A stretch of DNA of 64,000 nucleotides from Lacustribacter sp964460315 (GCA_964460315.1 CAYWPQ010000001.1:1-64000); one strand, 5' to 3'. Numbered from the stretch's first letter, positions 26,621 through 35,503 are shown. The notes: generated from the letters alone by a model not told the origin. Program-made: numbers and translations.

Positions 26621-27154
26621 GTGATTAAATTCAAAAAGCTTCAATCCCTTCCCTCGGTGGTCGCGCTCCTCGCGGTCAGCGGGACAGTCGTCTTAACGCC
26701 GACTCACGCCCAAGCTCACGGCGCCATGCATCACGGCAAGTCGCACCATCCATCCCCATCATTATCGGCACCGGAACAAAAGGAATGGGGTATCGCAGGC
26801 GATGTCAAAAGCATCACCCGCACGATCACCATTCAGATGTCCGATGACATGCGCTTTCGCCCAGACAAGATCGCGGTGAAGCTCAATGAGACCATTCAAT
26901 TTCGCGTGCTGAACCAGGGAAAAGTCCTGCACGAAATGGTGATCGGCACCAAAGTCGAACTCAATCAACACGCTGAAATGATGAAAAAGCATCCGAACAT
27001 GGAACACGACGAACCCTATATGGCTCATGTCTCTCCAGGCCAGAGCGGTGACATGATCTGGATGTTTAACCGGCCAGGCCAATTTCATTTTGCCTGTCTC
27101 ATTCCCGGACACTACGAGGCTGGCATGCAGGGAACCATTGAGGTGACACCATGA
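26621..27154 (+). CDS. Periplasmic cupredoxin (plastocyanin/azurin-like)
   Basis: 177 residues. Signal peptide ending around THAQA, a short His-rich linker (HGAMHHGKSHHPSPS), then one cupredoxin domain. Type 1 copper ligands can be read: His in VLHEMVIG, and Cys, His and Met in FACLIPGHYEAGM. Start is GTG at 26621, with AAGGA ~10 nt upstream. It lies 12 nt after the oxidase and overlaps the next gene by 4 nt (ATGATGA). Probable electron or copper carrier for the multicopper oxidase. Confidence 0.9.
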   Translation: MIKFKKLQSLPSVVALLAVSGTVVLTPTHAQAHGAMHHGKSHHPSPSLSAPEQKEWGIAGDVKSITRTITIQMSDDMRFRPDKIAVKLNETIQFRVLNQGKVLHEMVIGTKVELNQHAEMMKKHPNMEHDEPYMAHVSPGQSGDMIWMFNRPGQFHFACLIPGHYEAGMQGTIEVTP

Positions 27155-27900
27155 TGAATACTTTTATCACGCGTTTCATTTGGGCTTTGATGCTGACCAC
27201 GCCTCTGGCCCTCTTTCCCCTGAAAACCAAGGCCCAATCCAGCCTGTCACCCCTGGTGGAGGTGTGGAAGTCACCCACCTGCGGCTGCTGCAATGACTGG
27301 ATGAAACACCTCCAGGCCAACGGCTTTCGTGTCAAGGGCTATGACAAGGGCAATAACGGGAAACGCAGCGAGCTGGGCATGCCGCTGAAGTATGGCTCCT
27401 GCCATACCGCGGTGGTTGATGGCTACGTGATTGAAGGCCATGTCCCCGCCCGGGAAATTCATCGCTTGCTCAAAGAGCGCCCCAAAGCTCTTGGCCTCTC
27501 GGTTCCCGAAATGCCCATTGGGTCCCCAGGCATGGATGGACCCGAGTACGGCGGTCAGTTTGATCCCTATCAGGTTCTTCTCATTCAAACGAATGGCACG
27601 GCGTCCGTTTATCAAAGCTATTCCAAAGCCTCAAAAACCACACCCACACAGGCGGCACCCGCCCCGGCAATGAAGGATTGGGCGCAGGGTGAGATTCGGC
27701 GTATTGACCCAGCCAATCAACGCTTGACCATCAAGCACGGGGATATTCCGTGGATCGACATGCCGCCGATGACGATGGTGTTTTACGTCAGCGACACCCA
27801 AATGCTGCTTGGATTTTCAGTAGGTGACAAAATCGAATTCCAAGTGGTGCCTGACGGAAAACGTTATCGGGTGACTGCCATCCGAAAGGCTGGCATCTGA
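27151..27900 (+). CDS. Exported DUF411-CusF fusion protein
   Basis: 249 residues with an N-terminal signal peptide (about 1-29). Residues ~35-150 are DUF411: VEVWKSPTCGCCNDWMKHL with the conserved Cys trio, YGSCHTAVVDGYVIEGHVPA, IHRLLKERP and GSPGMDG. After a Thr/Pro/Ala linker, residues ~175-249 are a CusF-like domain: GEIRRIDPANQRLTIKHGDI, then DMPPMTMVFYVSD with the His, Trp and Met positions of CusF-type Cu(I) binding. DUF411 proteins are common in metal-resistance operons but normally stand alone; I have not seen this fusion described. Last gene of the operon. Confidence 0.88.
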   Translation: MMNTFITRFIWALMLTTPLALFPLKTKAQSSLSPLVEVWKSPTCGCCNDWMKHLQANGFRVKGYDKGNNGKRSELGMPLKYGSCHTAVVDGYVIEGHVPAREIHRLLKERPKALGLSVPEMPIGSPGMDGPEYGGQFDPYQVLLIQTNGTASVYQSYSKASKTTPTQAAPAPAMKDWAQGEIRRIDPANQRLTIKHGDIPWIDMPPMTMVFYVSDTQMLLGFSVGDKIEFQVVPDGKRYRVTAIRKAGI

Positions 27901-27901
27901 G

Positions 27902-28819
27902 CTAGGAACTCACCACCTTGGCCGACCGGGTGGTGAGAAGAATTCCCATGCTAATGAGAACCACCGTCATGCCCATCACCTGAACCAGGGTGATGCGTTC
28001 GGCAAGAAAGTACCAGCCAAGGAAGACGGTGGCCACCGGCCCGATCACGCCAGCCTGCGCCGCAAGGCCCGAGCCCACGCGGTTAACAGCCACCATGATC
28101 AGCAGCATGGGCACAAAAGTGCAGAAACTTCCGTTGAAAACACTGAGCCAATAGACCTCGGGAGGCTGTTGAATAAGTGCCAGGGGATTGATGATGAGTG
28201 CCTGCAGGATGCTGAAGAAAGTTGCCGAGGCGCTTGCATAGGCCACCACGCGAATACTGCCAACACGACTCACGATTTCTCCCGAGTAAATCAGGTAAAT
28301 CGCATAGCTAATCGCACTTAAAAAGACCAGAAAGCCACCCATGGCGACCTGGTGGCCGTCGAATCGAATGTCTTGAAGAAAAACCAAAATCACGCCTGCG
28401 TAGGCCACGACCATCGCCACCCATTGGCGACGGGAAATGGCCTTCTTCAAAAGCCAGGCTGAAATTAACAGCACCAGAGCAGGCGTGAGGTAAAGAATAA
28501 TGCGTTCAAGACCCACCGAAATGTAGGCCAGGCCAAGAAAATCCAGATAGCTCGAGACGTAGTAACCCAAAAACCCAAGAATCATGAGCTGAATTTGGTC
28601 CTTCCGGCTCATCGGTGAAGGTGCATTCTGGAGTCGATCCCAGAGCACCGCGAGCCAAAAAAAGGGCAAGGAGAAAAACATCCTCAGCGCAAGGACCGTC
28701 CCAGCGTCCGCGCCATGCTGATAGCAAAGCTTGACAACAATGGCCTTCGCCGAGAACAGAATGGCGCCAAGTCCTGCGAACAGGATGGCGGCGGTAAAAC
28801 CCTGGGTCATGATTTTCAT
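27902..28819 (-). CDS. EamA/DMT-family membrane transporter
   Basis: 305 residues with about ten predicted transmembrane helices in two EamA repeats, for instance AAILFAGLGAILFSAKAIVV with KLCYQHGADAGTVLALRMFF in the first and GSGLAAQAGVIGPVATVFLG, FLAERITLVQVMGMTVVL in the second. A drug/metabolite transporter; substrate unknown. An alternative start three codons later (ATG 28810) exists. Ends 1 nt from the copper operon, converging on it, with no terminator between. Confidence 0.9.
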   Translation of the reverse strand: MKIMTQGFTAAILFAGLGAILFSAKAIVVKLCYQHGADAGTVLALRMFFSLPFFWLAVLWDRLQNAPSPMSRKDQIQLMILGFLGYYVSSYLDFLGLAYISVGLERIILYLTPALVLLISAWLLKKAISRRQWVAMVVAYAGVILVFLQDIRFDGHQVAMGGFLVFLSAISYAIYLIYSGEIVSRVGSIRVVAYASASATFFSILQALIINPLALIQQPPEVYWLSVFNGSFCTFVPMLLIMVAVNRVGSGLAAQAGVIGPVATVFLGWYFLAERITLVQVMGMTVVLISMGILLTTRSAKVVSS

Positions 28820-28886
28820 TCAAGGGATAACAGGCACCGATGATACCGACTGTTAAAATGAGGCCTCACCACCTAGCCCAGGCCCC

Positions 28887-30056
28887 ATGAAAAAGTCTCC
28901 CTCCTCCCGCCGTGGCCGCGCCTCTCGCGAAGCCGATCTTTTGGTTGAATTTGCCGAAGGGCTTGCCCAATCCGGCAGCCGAGCCGAGGATCACTTCTGG
29001 GAATCGCGCCTTGAGGGTGAAATTGAGTCTCTTTTACAGGAGGGCGACGAGGGGTCGCTCAATGCTGCCCTGGACCGACTCGCCGACCGAGAATCTCGGG
29101 CCTATGAAGAACTTGCCGACGCCATCGAGGGGCGGGTCGAGCATGCGGTCGTCGAGACCTCCACCGGGCCGCGAGACGTGCTTCTTTTTGCCGCCCCAGT
29201 TTTGGCCTGGTCAAGAATGCCTCTTCCCACCCGGCCCATCCCACCCGCTGTGGTGAAAGCCACCACGGCGGCGCTTCGAGACGTTGTCTTCACACCGGAG
29301 GCTGAACTCGTGATGGCGAATTACTTTTTTTCCCCCGATCAGCTCCCTGAAAACTTCTGCGATACCGCCGAGTTTCGTCAGCTGCTTGCCGCCAGCCTTC
29401 CCGAAGGCGTCTACAAGGTGGACCCCGCATCACTCAAAGAGACCGCTCAGTTCCTTGCCGACCAACGCTACATGATTGGTGTGGTGACGGTTCCCCGCGG
29501 CGAGGCCATCTTTCGCTGGCAGTCAGGCGACTCGCCACGAGACCAGGTGCTTCAGAAATGGGTGGAGGCCTCTCGGGCAGCGCTGGCTCCCCTTTTGCCA
29601 GCGTGCGCTTATGAAAGCATGCTGCCCCGGGCCTACTATGTCGCCTGCCGGGACGCCGACCGTTCGGCCCGTCCATTTTCAATTCGGGCATCGGTGGCCT
29701 TTCTGGCGACCACACTCGGGGTCACGAACAATGCGCTCACGGCTGTGGTGGGCGGCTGCTACAACCGACAGCTCGAGGAATTTCGCATTGGCTTTTCAGT
29801 CGGTGACGAAGAAGAGATCATTCACGGCGTGGTCTGGCCGCTGCTTGGAGCGGAAGACGAGATGAGTGATGTCGCCGAAGATATTGAGACCACGCTCAAA
29901 GAAAGCGGGCTTCAGCGCATCACCATGTTGCGCCAACGCCTGCCCCTTGAGTACTGCGAAGACTGCGGCGCACCGCTTTACCCCAATGCGGATGGCGAGA
30001 TGGTTCACGCCGAACTCCCTGACGTGAACGAGTCATCAAGCCAGCATCTGCACTAA
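28887..30056 (+). CDS. DUF2863 family protein of unknown function
   Basis: 389 residues, cytosolic, acidic, no membrane segment or signal. The N-terminal pattern EADLLVEFAEGLAQSGSRAEDHFWE, followed by ALDRLADRESRAYEELADAIE, is characteristic of DUF2863, a family I know mainly from Burkholderiales. Later segments DVLLFAAPVLAWSRMPLPTR and LPLEYCEDCGAPLYPNADGEMVH are also conserved; the CxxC near the C-terminus could bind zinc. No catalytic motif recognised. Its 3' end overlaps the convergent receptor gene by 4 nt. Confidence 0.88.
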   Translation: MKKSPSSRRGRASREADLLVEFAEGLAQSGSRAEDHFWESRLEGEIESLLQEGDEGSLNAALDRLADRESRAYEELADAIEGRVEHAVVETSTGPRDVLLFAAPVLAWSRMPLPTRPIPPAVVKATTAALRDVVFTPEAELVMANYFFSPDQLPENFCDTAEFRQLLAASLPEGVYKVDPASLKETAQFLADQRYMIGVVTVPRGEAIFRWQSGDSPRDQVLQKWVEASRAALAPLLPACAYESMLPRAYYVACRDADRSARPFSIRASVAFLATTLGVTNNALTAVVGGCYNRQLEEFRIGFSVGDEEEIIHGVVWPLLGAEDEMSDVAEDIETTLKESGLQRITMLRQRLPLEYCEDCGAPLYPNADGEMVHAELPDVNESSSQHLH

Positions 30057-32053
30057 AACTCTAGCTTGCCGCTCAGCTCAAACGACCGCCCTTCTGCTGG
30101 GTAGATGCCGTTGAAAGACGCATAGTCGTAGTAGACCCGGTCGCCAAGGTTGCGCGCCCAAACGCTCAGTGTCAGGCCCTTGATCGGTGAGCCCACCAGC
30201 CCAAGATCCACCACACCTCGAGACGGAATTTTTCGGCTTCGATTGGCCTGATCAGCCGCCTGAACCATCGAGTCTCGAACGTGCGCGGAAGCAATCACCA
30301 TCAGACCCGACCAGGCTTTCTCCAATGAAACCCGAGCCACTTTTTTGGGTGTCAACGGAACCAGTCGACCACGATAAGCGCCTGACTCAATGGTTGCCTC
30401 AACAAAATCAAGGGCAAGCCTTGCGCGAAGCGATGCACTGATCGGGAACATGGTTTCCAGCGTCAAGACCTCTCGCTCGGTGTCATAGAGATTGGTGTTG
30501 CAAGCGACGGGGTCGCCCAAGACGGTGCCGCATCGAAACTCAAGACCAAGCTCGTCGATGGTCTTGATGCTTCTGAACTGCGCCTCGAAGGCAATGCCTT
30601 CCCAACGGGTGGACGCTGCAAGATACGTCTCGCGTGAGCGCATCGGTTTGACTCTTGAATTGATGCTCAGCAGATTGTAGTTGCGAGGATCCAGAAAGTC
30701 GTCAGGGTTGAAATAATAGAAGTAAAGCTCATCGGCATTGGCAAATCGATAGCCCGTCAGAATGCCAAGCCGAAGCATGCTGTCATCACCCAGCCTGATT
30801 CGGGCGCCCAGGGTGGCCGCGTTTTCACTGGATCTTGACCGGCTGGTGGGGCCGGTCTCATTGGGCTGGAAGGTGTTCTTAATCTCCTGTCGACGGCCGC
30901 CAAGATCAAGGGTGAGGCGACGCTGAAAGAAAGAACGGCTGACCTGGGCGTACAGCGAATAACTGTCTTGTTCAATCGACTGTCGGTCAATCGTCCTGGA
31001 TTCGGCCGAATAGATTTCAGCACCCAGGACCCAGCGCGTGGACGGACCCAGCAGATGAAGCTCTGGCGTCAACGTGATTCGCTTGTTCTCAATGCCAAAA
31101 CTTCCAAAGCGCGAATCATAGAGATCTTTCGACGACTGACGACTGAGCTCGATGGCATAGCCTGTCATACCGGGGCTTGCGCTTTCGTACCGAAGACTCA
31201 CGGCGTCGCCGTCGCGCTCAGTGGACATCGGAGACGCGCCAACCTGCCTAGGGTTCGCTTGATATTGTTCCTCCGAGAGGTTGCTGGGAAGCTGGGCGTC
31301 CTCCCGATAGATGCGCGCATCCATTGAAAACCGCCCTTTCGGAAGTTTGAGCTGAAACTCAGCGCGCCCGCTGGCTTGCTCAGAAGCACTAAAGTCTCGG
31401 TCGCCATCGCTTTCGGCGGAAAGCCCCGAGATGGACCCCGACCACGGCCCCTCATCAAAGCCAAGATAGACATCCGCGCTTCGTGTGCCGAAGGACCCAA
31501 CACTGAGCCCAATTTCACGTGCCGAGCCGCGTCGGGTAATGATATTCACCACCCCACCCTGCGCACGGTCTCCGTAGAGCACGCCACCATTCGCTTTACG
31601 CACCTCGATGCGCTCGATGCTTGAAATGGGCGTCTGCACGAACCGAAGGCTTGAGCTGTCTGCCGTGTTCAGACGCTGTCCATCGATCAAAACCAAGACG
31701 TTCTGTGATCCAGCCTCGCCAAAAAACCCAATGTCCAGGGAGGCGTCGACCCCAAGCCTGCCATAGAGGCGATTCACCGAAACACCTGCTACGGATTCAA
31801 GAAACTCGACAATATTGGTCGCCCCGGAGGCCTGGATTTCCTCGCGGTCAATCATGTCGACCACAGCCGAGGCCGAACTGCGGGGCTCCTCGTATCGACT
31901 GGCTGTGACCACCACCGAATCAAGGCTTGCCAGCGTCGGCCCGGATACCTCCGAGTCAGCGTAAGCCAGTGGCGACATCATGGTGATGGCTGTCAAACAG
32001 GCATGCAAAAGAAGCACCAAAGCACTTGGAGCTGAGATCAAGCGAGACGTCAT
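30053..32053 (-). CDS. TonB-dependent outer membrane receptor, probably for cobalamin (BtuB-like)
   Basis: 666 residues from the ATG at 32053 (an upstream in-frame start at 32095 is possible). Signal peptide, TonB box DSVVVTASR very close to the BtuB box DTLVVTANR, plug domain (EEIQASGATNIVEFLESVAGV, LVLIDGQRLNT, VLYGDRAQGGVVNIITRRG) and a beta-barrel ending in the usual C-terminal Phe (SFELSGKLEF). Substrate is inferred chiefly from the cobalamin riboswitch in its leader. No btuFCD genes are present in this window. Confidence 0.9.
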   Translation of the reverse strand: MTSRLISAPSALVLLLHACLTAITMMSPLAYADSEVSGPTLASLDSVVVTASRYEEPRSSASAVVDMIDREEIQASGATNIVEFLESVAGVSVNRLYGRLGVDASLDIGFFGEAGSQNVLVLIDGQRLNTADSSSLRFVQTPISSIERIEVRKANGGVLYGDRAQGGVVNIITRRGSAREIGLSVGSFGTRSADVYLGFDEGPWSGSISGLSAESDGDRDFSASEQASGRAEFQLKLPKGRFSMDARIYREDAQLPSNLSEEQYQANPRQVGASPMSTERDGDAVSLRYESASPGMTGYAIELSRQSSKDLYDSRFGSFGIENKRITLTPELHLLGPSTRWVLGAEIYSAESRTIDRQSIEQDSYSLYAQVSRSFFQRRLTLDLGGRRQEIKNTFQPNETGPTSRSRSSENAATLGARIRLGDDSMLRLGILTGYRFANADELYFYYFNPDDFLDPRNYNLLSINSRVKPMRSRETYLAASTRWEGIAFEAQFRSIKTIDELGLEFRCGTVLGDPVACNTNLYDTEREVLTLETMFPISASLRARLALDFVEATIESGAYRGRLVPLTPKKVARVSLEKAWSGLMVIASAHVRDSMVQAADQANRSRKIPSRGVVDLGLVGSPIKGLTLSVWARNLGDRVYYDYASFNGIYPAEGRSFELSGKLEF

Positions 32054-32105
32054 GGTGTTAAACCTTCCCAGCCGTCCAACCCTCGAGACGACCAACGAAT
32101 GTTGA

Positions 32106-32317
32106 CGCCAACGGCCGGTATCCAGACTTCGGGCGTGGCCACCAGAAAAGACGGCCGTCGTGCATTGCCTTCCCAGAGACGAAACACATCCCCAGTGACT
32201 GGCTCAAGCCTTGCAGGCTGAGCGTCATGAACGACATCACCCGTTACTGTTTCGAGGAAAGTGCTGGATTCTCACCAGCTTCCCGTTTAACCCACGGTCT
32301 GTGGGCACCAGTTGACG
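32106..32317 (-). promoter_or_regulatory. Cobalamin (AdoCbl) riboswitch upstream of the TonB receptor
   Basis: Read on the minus strand: a P1 stem CGTCAAC / GTTGGCG closes the element; inside are GGTGCC, then TTAAACGGGAAGCTGGTG, GAATCCAGCAC, AACAGTAACGGG, CTGGGAAGGC and the B12-box-like GAAGTCTGGATACCGGCC near the 3' end. The order and wording match the cobalamin riboswitch consensus. The element ends ~53 nt before the receptor ATG, which fits translational or attenuation control. The 376-bp space between receptor and aldo/keto reductase genes is mostly this RNA. Confidence 0.92.
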
Positions 32318-32319
32318 GT

Positions 32320-32337
32320 GTTTGAATAATTTCAAAC
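32320..32337. promoter_or_regulatory. AT-rich palindrome adjacent to the riboswitch
   Basis: GTTTGAA-TAAT-TTCAAAC: perfect 7-bp arms with a 4-bp centre, immediately 5' of the riboswitch P1 stem on the receptor strand. It may be a protein operator at the receptor promoter or an upstream RNA hairpin; no T-run, so a terminator is unlikely. Confidence 0.4.
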
Positions 32338-32429
32338 AAGGTTCAGTGTAACTTCAAATTGACAGTCAGACCTTGAACTGGATCAATCACGCCAATCCAT
32401 TCCTGAGCGGGCCGCTCTAAAATAGTGCT

Positions 32430-33500
32430 ATGACCCAACCTAACTCAGTGTCGTCAGCGGCCGAGGCTCGGCGTCCACCCTCGCCGCGGCCCATCGGCCC
32501 ATGGCATGTTTTCCCTGTGGGCCTTGGCTGTATGAATTTCAGTCATGGCTATGGGCCCGCGGTCGATGATCATGCGGCGACGCAGGTGATTCACCGGGCC
32601 TTTGACCTTGGGGTGAATTTCTTTGACACTGCGGCCCTTTACGGCGCAGGCCTTAATGAAATCCTTGTCGGCAAGGCCGTTCAAAGCTTCCGAAGTGAGA
32701 TCGTTCTCTGCACCAAGGGCGGCATGTCCGTCGAGACCGACCCCTCGAAACCCCAACGCCGTATTGACAGCCGCCCCGAGGTCATCCGACAGAATTGCGA
32801 AGAAAGCCTTCGACGGCTCAACACCGAAGTGATTGATCTTTATTACCTGCATCGCTGGGACAAGACCACCCCGATCGAAGATGTGATTGGGGCGATGGCC
32901 CAGCTGGTTGAGTCGGGCAAAGTGCGAGCTATTGGGCTGTCGGAGGTTTCGGCCGACACCCTAAGAAAAGCCCATGCCTTTTTCCCAATCACCGCCGTTC
33001 AATCCGAATACTCGCTTTGGACGCGGAACCCAGAGATTGCGGTGATTCAGGCCTGCCAAGAGCTTGGCTGCAGGCTCGTGGCCTTTAGCCCGTTGGGCCG
33101 GGGGTTTCTCTCGGGGGTGGTTCGTCATTCACAAGACATCGAGAAATTCCCTCAAGGCGACATGCGCCGGTCGATGCCTCGATTCCAAGGCGACAACCTG
33201 CGGCATAACCTTTCTCTGATCAACAAATTCGAGGCGCTTGCACAGCAGTCTGGCTGCACCATGAGCCAATTGGCCCTGAGTTGGGTACTTCGTCAAGACC
33301 CAACCATCATTCCGATTCCTGGCTCTCGCTCTCGTGCCCACACTGAGGAAAACATCCGCTCGGCGTCACTTCGCATCGACCCGTCAATTCTTCAAGAGGC
33401 AGGCAAACTCATTTCGGAGACAACCATCTTGGGCAATCGCTACGACGCCCATGCGTCCAAAGCCGTCGACACCGAAGACTTCCACAAGGAGCCCTCTTAA
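32430..33500 (+). CDS. Aldo/keto reductase
   Basis: NAD(P)H-dependent oxidoreductase with a TIM-barrel fold. 356 residues; the first ~25 are a Pro/Ser-rich extension. Catalytic tetrad positions: Asp66 and Tyr71 in FFDTAALYGAG, Lys96 in LCTKGG, His141 in YYLHRWD. The cofactor loop FSPLGRGFLSG and PIPGSRSRAHTEENIRS are typical of the YakC/AKR13-like group. Substrate unknown. Divergent from the receptor gene; converges on and overlaps the esterase gene by 4 nt. Confidence 0.92.
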   Translation: MTQPNSVSSAAEARRPPSPRPIGPWHVFPVGLGCMNFSHGYGPAVDDHAATQVIHRAFDLGVNFFDTAALYGAGLNEILVGKAVQSFRSEIVLCTKGGMSVETDPSKPQRRIDSRPEVIRQNCEESLRRLNTEVIDLYYLHRWDKTTPIEDVIGAMAQLVESGKVRAIGLSEVSADTLRKAHAFFPITAVQSEYSLWTRNPEIAVIQACQELGCRLVAFSPLGRGFLSGVVRHSQDIEKFPQGDMRRSMPRFQGDNLRHNLSLINKFEALAQQSGCTMSQLALSWVLRQDPTIIPIPGSRSRAHTEENIRSASLRIDPSILQEAGKLISETTILGNRYDAHASKAVDTEDFHKEPS

Positions 33501-34486
33501 GGGCGAGTCGCCGTTTTACTTAAGTCTTGCCGAGTCACGTGCTCAATGAAATCCTGCACACGTTGAAGGGTCGGGGCAAGAAACTGAAATCTTGGCGACA
33601 ACGTGGCCACCAGTCGTGAATGATTGATCAGGCCCAAAGGGCCGTCCAGGTTGTCTGTTTCCACATAGACTCCCGCAGCCCTCAAGCGCTCAGCCATGAC
33701 CAAAGAATTCAGCTTTGGGTCCACCAAGGGGTCATCGGCCGCATTAATCAAAAGCATGGGCGGAGCGCTCCTCGAGACATGCTCGATGGGCTGACTGTCA
33801 CGTGGCGTGTTCGGCCAGCCAAACGCTCGCTGTGCCTCGGGCATTTGAATGGGCAGGAAATTCACCGGCGATGCAAGGCCGATCACACCGCGAATCTTCG
33901 CTCGATCACCCGCGCCAAGCCACCGCTGATCCAGGGCAATCATGATGGCGTTGTAGGCCCCTGCAGAGTGTCCGGCAAGAATGATTCTCTGAGGATCCGC
34001 CCCAAAGGCTTTGGCCTCACGAATGAGCGCTGAAACTGCCGATGCACTGTCACGAAGGAACTCTGGGTAAACCACATCGGGCACGAGTCGGTAGTCGGGA
34101 ATGGCAACCACATAGCCCATTTCGTTAAAGGCTTTGGCGATGAATCGGTAATCCGTCTTCGAGCCTGTCGACCAGGCGCCACCATAAAAAAAGATCACCA
34201 TGGGACGCCCCGCTTTGGCGGACGCGGGTTTTGCCTGGGAAGCCTTCAGCTGAGACTCGACCCTTAGGGGCACCGACGCATCAGCGGGGGCTGCTTCGTT
34301 GGGCAGATAGACATCGATCGACTGTCGAAGGCTTGGGCCATACGACAGCGTCAGGGCTTTGGATTCCGGTTCACCGGTCAGAAGATTCAAGACATCAAGA
34401 CTGCTGCATCCCGCAAGACCAAGCGGAAGTAGCCAAACCATCCAGCGGGCACATCCGCGAAGACGTCGGGGAAAGGGAAATCTCAT
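33497..34486 (-). CDS. Alpha/beta-hydrolase (esterase) lipoprotein
   Basis: 329 residues. Lipoprotein signal with lipobox LAGC (Cys27), so it is probably membrane anchored. Hormone-sensitive-lipase-like features: oxyanion segment FFYGGAWSTG (101-105 YGGAW replaces the usual HGG), nucleophile GHSAGAYNA (Ser174), then ADDPLVDP (Asp) and INHSRLV (His). Sequence PRMVIFFYGGAW...DYRLVPDVVYPEFLRD is carboxylesterase/BD-FAE-like. Its ATG overlaps the TGA of the upstream hydratase gene (4 nt), so the two are translationally coupled. Substrate unknown. Confidence 0.9.
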   Translation of the reverse strand: MRFPFPRRLRGCARWMVWLLPLGLAGCSSLDVLNLLTGEPESKALTLSYGPSLRQSIDVYLPNEAAPADASVPLRVESQLKASQAKPASAKAGRPMVIFFYGGAWSTGSKTDYRFIAKAFNEMGYVVAIPDYRLVPDVVYPEFLRDSASAVSALIREAKAFGADPQRIILAGHSAGAYNAIMIALDQRWLGAGDRAKIRGVIGLASPVNFLPIQMPEAQRAFGWPNTPRDSQPIEHVSRSAPPMLLINAADDPLVDPKLNSLVMAERLRAAGVYVETDNLDGPLGLINHSRLVATLSPRFQFLAPTLQRVQDFIEHVTRQDLSKTATRP

Positions 34487-35328
34487 TCGAGTGAAGCCGA
34501 AGCCGACATCGTGAGAAAACCCTGATGGTCTTTGGCCCAGAGTCGAACGGTGGAGCCATCGGCATCCGGTTCACCACAGACATCAAAGTGATGAAGGTCA
34601 AAGGTGGGACGAATCGCCTTGAACGAAAACCGAACCACCCGCCGATGGGGCTGATGGTCACGCACGAGGTCAAGCAACAGGGTAGCGATCAGCGGGCCAT
34701 GCACAATCAGCCCGGGATATCCCTCGACCTCGGTCACATAACGTCGGTCGTAATGAATTCGATGACCATTGAACGTCAGTGCAGAATATCGAAACAGTAA
34801 AACGTCGTCGGGTGTCCAGCGTTTGCTCCAGACCGCGTCGGCAGGCGCAGCCTCCGGTGTTGGTGCGGCTGACCCGGGTGCAGGCGCGTCGCGATACACA
34901 ATGTCATGGAATTCCGTGAGAGCGACAGCGGATTGGTCGTTACGCCGAATTTCGTGACGAACCTTCACAAAGACCAAGGACCCTGTGCGACCTGATTTCT
35001 CCGTCACCTCATCAATGGTCGACGTTCGCGTCACCCGATCACCCACCAAGATGGGCTCATGAAAGGTCATCTGACTGCCAGCCCACATTCGTCGGGGAAG
35101 CGGCACGGGCGGAAGAAACCCACCGCGTTTGGCGTGGCCATCCGGGCCAATCTCCGACTGCGGAACCATGGGCAGAAAATAAAGCCAATGCCAGGGGGCA
35201 GGAATCGGCGTTCCAGGTTCGGGTCGAACAACGGGCCGATCCAGGGTGGCGCACAAAGCTGCAATCGGTGCCGGGGTCACCTGGTCAATCAGGGTCTCGT
35301 GTCGACCAATCCATTCCTGAAGGTTCAC
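34483..35328 (-). CDS. HTD2/MaoC-like acyl-CoA hydratase (mesaconyl-C4-CoA hydratase family)
   Basis: 281 residues in a double-hotdog arrangement. The N-terminal half carries the FAS1-like dehydratase pattern (WHWLYFLPMVPQSEIGPDGH, MWAGSQMTFHEPILVGD). The C-terminal half holds the hydratase motif FRYSALTFNGHRIHYDRRYV, then GYPGLIVHGPLIATLL. Relatives hydrate mesaconyl-C4-CoA or act as 3-hydroxyacyl-thioester dehydratases; the real substrate is not known here. First gene of a coupled pair with the esterase. The upstream 97 nt contain the tRNA-Pro terminator. Confidence 0.9.
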   Translation of the reverse strand: MNLQEWIGRHETLIDQVTPAPIAALCATLDRPVVRPEPGTPIPAPWHWLYFLPMVPQSEIGPDGHAKRGGFLPPVPLPRRMWAGSQMTFHEPILVGDRVTRTSTIDEVTEKSGRTGSLVFVKVRHEIRRNDQSAVALTEFHDIVYRDAPAPGSAAPTPEAAPADAVWSKRWTPDDVLLFRYSALTFNGHRIHYDRRYVTEVEGYPGLIVHGPLIATLLLDLVRDHQPHRRVVRFSFKAIRPTFDLHHFDVCGEPDADGSTVRLWAKDHQGFLTMSASASLE

Positions 35329-35384
35329 GTCGGGCTCCTTGGGTGCTGAAGTAAAAAAGGGCCTTGCGGCCCCGTCTTATCGTC

Positions 35385-35417
35385 AAAAAAATCTTGACGA
35401 ATTCATCACGTCAAGAT
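35385..35417 (-). terminator. Rho-independent terminator downstream of tRNA-Pro
   Basis: On the minus strand a perfect 9-bp stem ATCTTGACG / CGTCAAGAT with a 9-nt loop is followed by seven T residues, 9 nt after the tRNA CCA end. Confidence 0.9.
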
Positions 35418-35425
35418 CATTGAAT

Positions 35426-35503
<78 letters not shown>

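Noticed and set aside
32058..32240. 60-codon ORF upstream of the TonB receptor
   Set aside because: It lies inside the cobalamin riboswitch and has no protein-like features.
32365..32395. TTGACA as promoter of the aldo/keto reductase gene
   Set aside because: No acceptable -10 hexamer at 16-18 bp.
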